Assembly (NCBI GenBank): GCA_944363685.1
Contig: CALVUV010000049.1
Coordinates: 1-9,181 of the forward strand
Length of the DNA: 9,181 bases
From: an uncultured Bacilli bacterium
GTDB taxonomy: Bacteria; Bacillota_I; Bacilli_A; RF39; UBA660
Direction of reading: 5' to 3'
Shown here: piece after piece, positions 5,227 to 9,181 of the stretch
Position numbering within the stretch: the first letter of the stretch is position 1
How the letters are laid out: the number at the start of each line of letters is the position of its first letter
Notes under the pieces: model-generated
What the model was told of the DNA's origin: nothing
The model's input: only the letters and a program-made list of their open reading frames with translations
The model's database searches: none
Translations under genes and position numbers: made by a program

Positions 5227-7350
5227 ATGACAATAAGAGAGTATGCAGAGGATGTAAATAAATCAGTTGAAGATATTGTTAAACATATGGAACGTCTTGC
5301 TATGGATGCTAGTGATTTAGATAGAATTCTTAGTGATGATGAGATTATTTTACTTGATAATTCTATTCAAGATGATGAAGATTATGTAGAAGATAGTAAT
5401 GAAGAGTTAGAGAATGATTTTAGTCTTGATGAGAAAGCTGAAGAGATTGCTTATGATAATAAGTTTGCTAATGCTAAAGAAGAGAGTTTAAGTAAGAGTA
5501 AAGTTAAGAATAATAAACAGGCAGTTAAGAAAAATGAATTTAAGGAAGAGAGAAAAAATATTTATAAACATAAAGAAAAGTTACAGAGTAATGAACAAGA
5601 GTTGGATGATGATGTTTTAGTTTATAGAAATAATATGACTGTTAATGATTTAGCAGATGCTTTAGGGGTTCCAAGTAGTCAAATAATTATGAAATTAATG
5701 GGACTTGGTATTATGGCTACTGCTAACAATACACTTAGTTTTGATAATGTAGAATTACTTGCAATAGATTATAATAAAACAGTAAAAAAAGAAGAAGAGA
5801 CTGATATTTCTAATTTTGAGAATTATGAGATAAAAGATAAAGAAGAAGATTTAGTTGAACGTCCTCCTGTTGTTACTATTATGGGACATGTTGATCACGG
5901 TAAGACAACACTTCTTGATACTATTAGAAAAAGTAATGTAGTAAGTGGAGAAGCTGGAGGTATTACACAAGAGATTGGTGCTTATCAAGTAGAATGTAAT
6001 GGAAAGAAAATAACTTTTATTGATACTCCTGGACATGCTGCTTTTACAGAAATGAGAGCTAGAGGTGCTAGTGTTACTGATATAGTTATTATTATAGTAG
6101 CAGCAGATGATGGGGTTATGCCACAGACTAGAGAAGCAATTGATCATGCTAAGGCTGCTAATGTTCCTATTATTGTATGTATTAATAAAATAGATAAACC
6201 TGATGCAGATATAGAAAGAGTTATGACAGGACTTGTAGAAGCTGGTCTTACTCCAGAAGAATGGGGTGGAGATACTCTTGTTAATAAGATTTCTGCTAAA
6301 ACAGGAGAGGGAGTAGATACTTTACTTGAAAATATTTTATTAGTAGCAGAGATGGAAGAGTTGAAAGCTAATCCTAATAGATATGCTACAGGAGCAGTAC
6401 TTGAAAGTAAGATGGATAAACATGTAGGGGCAGTTGCAACATTATTAATTCAAAATGGTACTTTAAGACTTGGAGATCCTATTGTTGTTGGTACTGCTTT
6501 TGGTAAAGTAAGAACTCTTAAAAATGATTTAGGTGAAGATATAACAAGTGCTCCTCCTTCTATGCCAGTTGAAGTTACAGGGTTATCTTTAGTTCCTAGT
6601 GCAGGAGATAAGTTTATGGCTTTTGAAACTGAAAAACAAGCTAAGAGTATTGCAAGTGATAGAGCTTTAAGAGAAAAAGAAGTTGATACTAATAGAACTG
6701 GTATGAGTTTAGAAGAATTATTTGGGCAAATTAATGAAGGTTTAAAAGAAATAAATGTAGTATTAAAAACAGATACTAATGGTAGTTTAGAAGCTGTTAA
6801 ATCATCTTTAGAAAAGATTGATGTTGAAGGTGTTAAAATAAATGTTATTAGAGGTGCTGTTGGTGGTATTACTGAAAGTGATGTAGTTCTAGCTCAGGCT
6901 TCTAATGCAATTATTATTGGTTTTAATGTTAGAGGAAATAATAAAGTTGTAGATATTGCTAAAGAATATAATGTTGAAATAAGACTTTATGATATTATTT
7001 ATAAAGTTGTTGAAGATATGGAAAAAGCTATGAAAGGTATGCTTGAACCTATATATGAAGAGAAAGTTACTGGAACAGTAGAAATAAGACAATTATTTAA
7101 ATTCTCTAAAGTAGGTATGATTGCAGGATGTCATGTAACTAGTGGTACTATTAAGAATAATGATAAGGCTAGATTAGTTAGAGATGGTATTGTTATTTAT
7201 AATGGTTCTATTAAGTCATTACAACATGAAAAGGATCAAGTTAAAGAGATGACTAAAGATCATGATTGTGGATTAACTTTAGAAAACTTTCAAGATTATA
7301 AAGAGGGAGATATTGTTGAAGTTTATGAACTTGTAGAAATAGAAAGATAA
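5227..7350 (+). CDS. infB: Translation initiation factor IF-2
   Basis: This is a GTPase that brings initiator tRNA to the 30S subunit and promotes subunit joining. The product has 707 residues. Residues 1-45 are a first IF2_N-like helical domain. Residues 48-130 are a charged, low-complexity linker. Residues 136-182 are a second IF2_N domain (MTVNDLADALGVPSSQI). The G domain follows with GHVDHGKT (220-227), GGITQ (244-248), DTPGH (266-270), NKID (320-323) and SAK (356-358), all intact. Domains II, III and the tRNA-binding C2 domain then continue to the end. Length is normal for a short Firmicute form. AGAGGTGA lies five bases before ATG 5227, and 17 bases separate it from rnpM. It is the last gene of the operon, followed by the terminator at 7392-7422. 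Confidence 0.97.
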   Translation: MTIREYAEDVNKSVEDIVKHMERLAMDASDLDRILSDDEIILLDNSIQDDEDYVEDSNEELENDFSLDEKAEEIAYDNKFANAKEESLSKSKVKNNKQAVKKNEFKEERKNIYKHKEKLQSNEQELDDDVLVYRNNMTVNDLADALGVPSSQIIMKLMGLGIMATANNTLSFDNVELLAIDYNKTVKKEEETDISNFENYEIKDKEEDLVERPPVVTIMGHVDHGKTTLLDTIRKSNVVSGEAGGITQEIGAYQVECNGKKITFIDTPGHAAFTEMRARGASVTDIVIIIVAADDGVMPQTREAIDHAKAANVPIIVCINKIDKPDADIERVMTGLVEAGLTPEEWGGDTLVNKISAKTGEGVDTLLENILLVAEMEELKANPNRYATGAVLESKMDKHVGAVATLLIQNGTLRLGDPIVVGTAFGKVRTLKNDLGEDITSAPPSMPVEVTGLSLVPSAGDKFMAFETEKQAKSIASDRALREKEVDTNRTGMSLEELFGQINEGLKEINVVLKTDTNGSLEAVKSSLEKIDVEGVKINVIRGAVGGITESDVVLAQASNAIIIGFNVRGNNKVVDIAKEYNVEIRLYDIIYKVVEDMEKAMKGMLEPIYEEKVTGTVEIRQLFKFSKVGMIAGCHVTSGTIKNNDKARLVRDGIVIYNGSIKSLQHEKDQVKEMTKDHDCGLTLENFQDYKEGDIVEVYELVEIER

Positions 7351-7388
7351 TATTTAACTGTAAATATCTTGATAATTTTGGAAATAAC

Positions 7389-7418
7389 TTGAAAAGTATA
7401 ACAATTGTTTGTTATACT
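7389..7418 (+). promoter_or_regulatory. Possible promoter of the downstream surface gene, overlapping the infB terminator
   Basis: TTGAAA (7389-7394) and TATACT (7413-7418) are 18 bp apart, which would start transcription near 7425. Both boxes sit inside the terminator stem, so the same DNA would end infB transcripts and start the next gene's. The match is moderate, and AT-rich DNA gives such matches by chance. Confidence 0.35.
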
Positions 7419-7422
7419 TTTT
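7392..7422 (+). terminator. Intrinsic terminator after infB
   Basis: AAAAGTATAACAA (7392-7404) pairs perfectly over 13 bp with TTGTTATACTTTT (7409-7421) around a TTGT loop. Five T close it. It ends the rimP-nusA-rnpM-infB operon and separates it from the surface gene that follows. Confidence 0.88.
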
Positions 7423-7466
7423 ATAGTTTAGGATATATGTATTAAACTGTAAGGAGAGAAGCTCTA

Positions 7467-9029
7467 ATGATGAAGAGAATAGTTAGTGTAATAGGGTTGT
7501 TTGCAGTATTAATCGCTAGTTTTTTTAGTGTTTCTATTACAGATAGTAAGAGTATAGTAAGTTATAAAACATATAAAGAAGGTAATAGTAATAGTCAAAT
7601 GGTAAGAAAGATATTAAGTGATAATACTTTACAAGAAGAAAAAGTTAATATGTTTAATTATGCAAGTAATGGTAATTATATAAACTCTAGTTTTCAACAA
7701 TCTAATAATCCAGAATATATAACAAAGGGATTATATAGTGCTTTAGATGAAGATGGAATTAGTTATTATTATAGAGGAGATGTAGATAATAACTATGTAC
7801 AATTTGGAGAGTATACAGAAGATTATTATGTTTATGCTTATGGTTCTGGATATTTTCAAAGTTTAGATGCTTGTAAAGAATATAGTTCTCAATGTAATGA
7901 AAGTAATAGATTTAAGTTAGCTTCTAAAGGGGATAAGATGTATTGGAGGATAGTAAGGGTTAATGGAGATGGAAGTTTAAGACTAATCTATAATGGAACA
8001 AGTGTATATCCAAATTATAAAGATATAATGGACTCATATTTAGTAGGAATTAGTTTATATAATATAAATGGTGAAGATTCAAAATATGCAGGATATACCT
8101 ATGATAATGGAACAGATTCATTTATAAAAAGAGAAGTAGATACTTGGTATAGCAATGCTTTAGGTAATACAGAATATGATAGTAAGGTAGCAAAGGGAAG
8201 ATTTTGTAGTGATAGTAGTGGATATATAGAAGGATCAATGTTAGGGAATGTATTTGCAAGTTTTGATAGATTAGGACAAGTAGTTAATAATTTTGCAAAA
8301 CCTAATGCACCAACATTAAAGTGTCCTAGTACAGCAGAGAGTTATGGAGGAAGTTATAATTTAAAAGCTGGATTAATAACGGCAGATGAGATGGTTTTTA
8401 CAGGTGAAACATTTTATACATATAGTGATAGTTATTTAGGTTTACATATTATGTCGAGGTCTTCAACTTTTAGGTATGATTTTTGGAGTATGACACCTGC
8501 TTTATATGAGAATAGGCAACCTGTTGCTGAAGCAGAACAGAGGGTAGCATCTTCTGTTTGGGATTATTATGAAAGTATTTTTATAGATAGAGTTATGACT
8601 AATCGTGGTGTGAGACCAGTAATAAATTTAACAAAAGATACAGTAATAGATGGAGATGGAACAAGTGATAATCCATATGTAGTAGTAGAACCAAATAGAT
8701 ATAATGGAGTAATAACAATAGAAGTAAATGATAATACAGATTTGTTAAATGCTTTTGATAACATAAATATACTAGAAGGAGTAACTTGGACAAGTGAAGA
8801 TTCAAGTATAGCGATTGTAGAGAATGGAAAAATAGTAGGATTAAGAGATGGACAGACAATAATAAGGGGAGTAAGTAGTGATGGATTAACAATATATGAG
8901 ATAAAGGTAACCGTATTAAAGAATCCAGTAACAATGAGTAGTATATATGTAATAATAGGTTTAGGAATGATAATAGGATTAGGAACAGTTTTATATTTAT
9001 ATTATAGAAAAAAGTTTAGTGATTTGTAG
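7467..9029 (+). CDS. Surface protein: signal peptide, lectin-like module, Big_2 domain, C-terminal membrane anchor
   Basis: The product has 520 residues and the function is not known. Residues 1-27 are a signal peptide (MKR then a hydrophobic run). Residues 95-405 are a lectin-like module with YYRGDVDNNYVQFG, YWRIVRVNGDGSLRLIYNGTS and FWSMTPA, ending in NRGVRPVINL and GDGTSDNPY. These are the same C-terminal signatures as in the product of 245-2074. Residues 412-484 are an Ig-like Big_2 domain (WTSEDSSIAIVENGKIVGL). Residues 491-513 are a membrane segment followed by RKK, which places the module outside the cell. Several cysteines (136, 143, 247, 286) could form disulfides. AAGGAG (7451-7456) lies ten bases before ATG 7467; a second ATG at 7470 is possible. 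No GC-rich variable block is present, so this copy looks fixed. Confidence 0.8.
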   Translation: MMKRIVSVIGLFAVLIASFFSVSITDSKSIVSYKTYKEGNSNSQMVRKILSDNTLQEEKVNMFNYASNGNYINSSFQQSNNPEYITKGLYSALDEDGISYYYRGDVDNNYVQFGEYTEDYYVYAYGSGYFQSLDACKEYSSQCNESNRFKLASKGDKMYWRIVRVNGDGSLRLIYNGTSVYPNYKDIMDSYLVGISLYNINGEDSKYAGYTYDNGTDSFIKREVDTWYSNALGNTEYDSKVAKGRFCSDSSGYIEGSMLGNVFASFDRLGQVVNNFAKPNAPTLKCPSTAESYGGSYNLKAGLITADEMVFTGETFYTYSDSYLGLHIMSRSSTFRYDFWSMTPALYENRQPVAEAEQRVASSVWDYYESIFIDRVMTNRGVRPVINLTKDTVIDGDGTSDNPYVVVEPNRYNGVITIEVNDNTDLLNAFDNINILEGVTWTSEDSSIAIVENGKIVGLRDGQTIIRGVSSDGLTIYEIKVTVLKNPVTMSSIYVIIGLGMIIGLGTVLYLYYRKKFSDL

Positions 9030-9081
9030 AATATAACTTGATAAAATAAGTAGATATATGATAATATTAAGTTAACAAATA

Positions 9082-9132
9082 TAGTAGAAAGAAGGTAAAA
9101 ATATGTGTAGAATGACAAACTTCTTTCTACTA
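9082..9132 (+). repeat. 13-bp perfect inverted repeat with a 25-base loop
   Basis: TAGTAGAAAGAAG (9082-9094) pairs with CTTCTTTCTACTA (9120-9132). No T run follows on either strand, so it is not a standard terminator. It lies just inside the inverted 20-bp repeat at 9145-9164 and may be part of the same element end. It could also protect the 3' end of the upstream surface-gene mRNA, for which no other terminator is visible. Confidence 0.6.
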
Positions 9133-9144
9133 GAAATAGAATAA

Positions 9145-9164
9145 AATGACGAATTATTTTACCC
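9145..9164 (-). repeat. Third copy of the 20-bp edge repeat, inverted
   Basis: On the minus strand it reads GGGTAAAATAATTCGTCATT. It matches each of the two left-edge copies (27-46 and 51-70) at 18 of 20 positions. The orientation is inverted relative to them, as for opposite ends of transposable elements. What lies beyond is outside the window. Confidence 0.55.
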
Positions 9165-9181
9165 TAGATTTATATATAAAA

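Noticed and set aside
5851..6147. Minus-strand open frame inside infB
   Set aside because: It lies opposite the conserved IF-2 G domain; composition is that of an antisense shadow.
6889..7092. Minus-strand open frame inside infB 3' part
   Set aside because: Antisense shadow rich in N, F, I and S, with no signature.
8567..8934. Two minus-strand open frames inside the second surface gene
   Set aside because: They overlap each other and the Big_2-coding region; the Leu/His-rich composition is an antisense artefact.

Overview
The window is very AT-rich, uses the standard code (Trp is TGG, and all seven long genes end in TAA or TAG, never TGA), has strong AGGAGG-type ribosome binding sites, and carries a rimP-nusA-rnpM-infB cluster. 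This points to a low-GC Firmicute (Bacilli side), probably an uncultured gut lineage close to the RF39/Erysipelotrichales/Mollicutes-like groups. The lineage is inferred from gene content and style, not from a marker search.

Layout. Positions 1-217 hold the end of something to the left: two tandem 20-bp repeats, an 8-G run and an intrinsic terminator. 245-2074 encodes an N-terminally anchored surface protein with two tandem lectin-like modules. Each module ends in a GC-rich 114-bp block (1254-1367 and 1899-2012). The blocks align without gaps and differ at 21 positions, mostly in AAY-type codons. They look like two variable regions of a diversity-generating retroelement (DGR), although no reverse transcriptase or template repeat lies in the window. 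Directly downstream, 2060-2485 looks like a small non-coding mobile element built from eight copies of TTATCTGTT in both orientations. It is flanked by a TTTACG duplication and has replaced the last codons of the surface gene; the apparent old stop codon and terminator survive beyond it. 2549-3325 (minus strand) is a CPBP-family membrane protease.

3380-7422 is a compact housekeeping operon for transcription and translation: a consensus sigma-A promoter, a leader hairpin that could act as an attenuator, rimP (only its N-terminal domain), nusA (with an acidic insertion in its N-terminal domain), rnpM/ylxR, infB and a terminator. The usual ylxQ (L7Ae-like) gene is absent between rnpM and infB, and rbfA does not follow infB. 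7467-9029 encodes a second surface protein of the same lectin-like family, with a signal peptide, a Big_2-type Ig-like domain and a C-terminal membrane anchor. It has no GC-rich variable block, so it serves as an internal control for the putative DGR target.

The last 150 bases hold a long perfect inverted repeat and a third, inverted copy of the 20-bp repeat seen at the left edge. The most interesting parts are the twin variable regions, the miniature element that rewrites the 3' end of the same gene, and the single-domain RimP.
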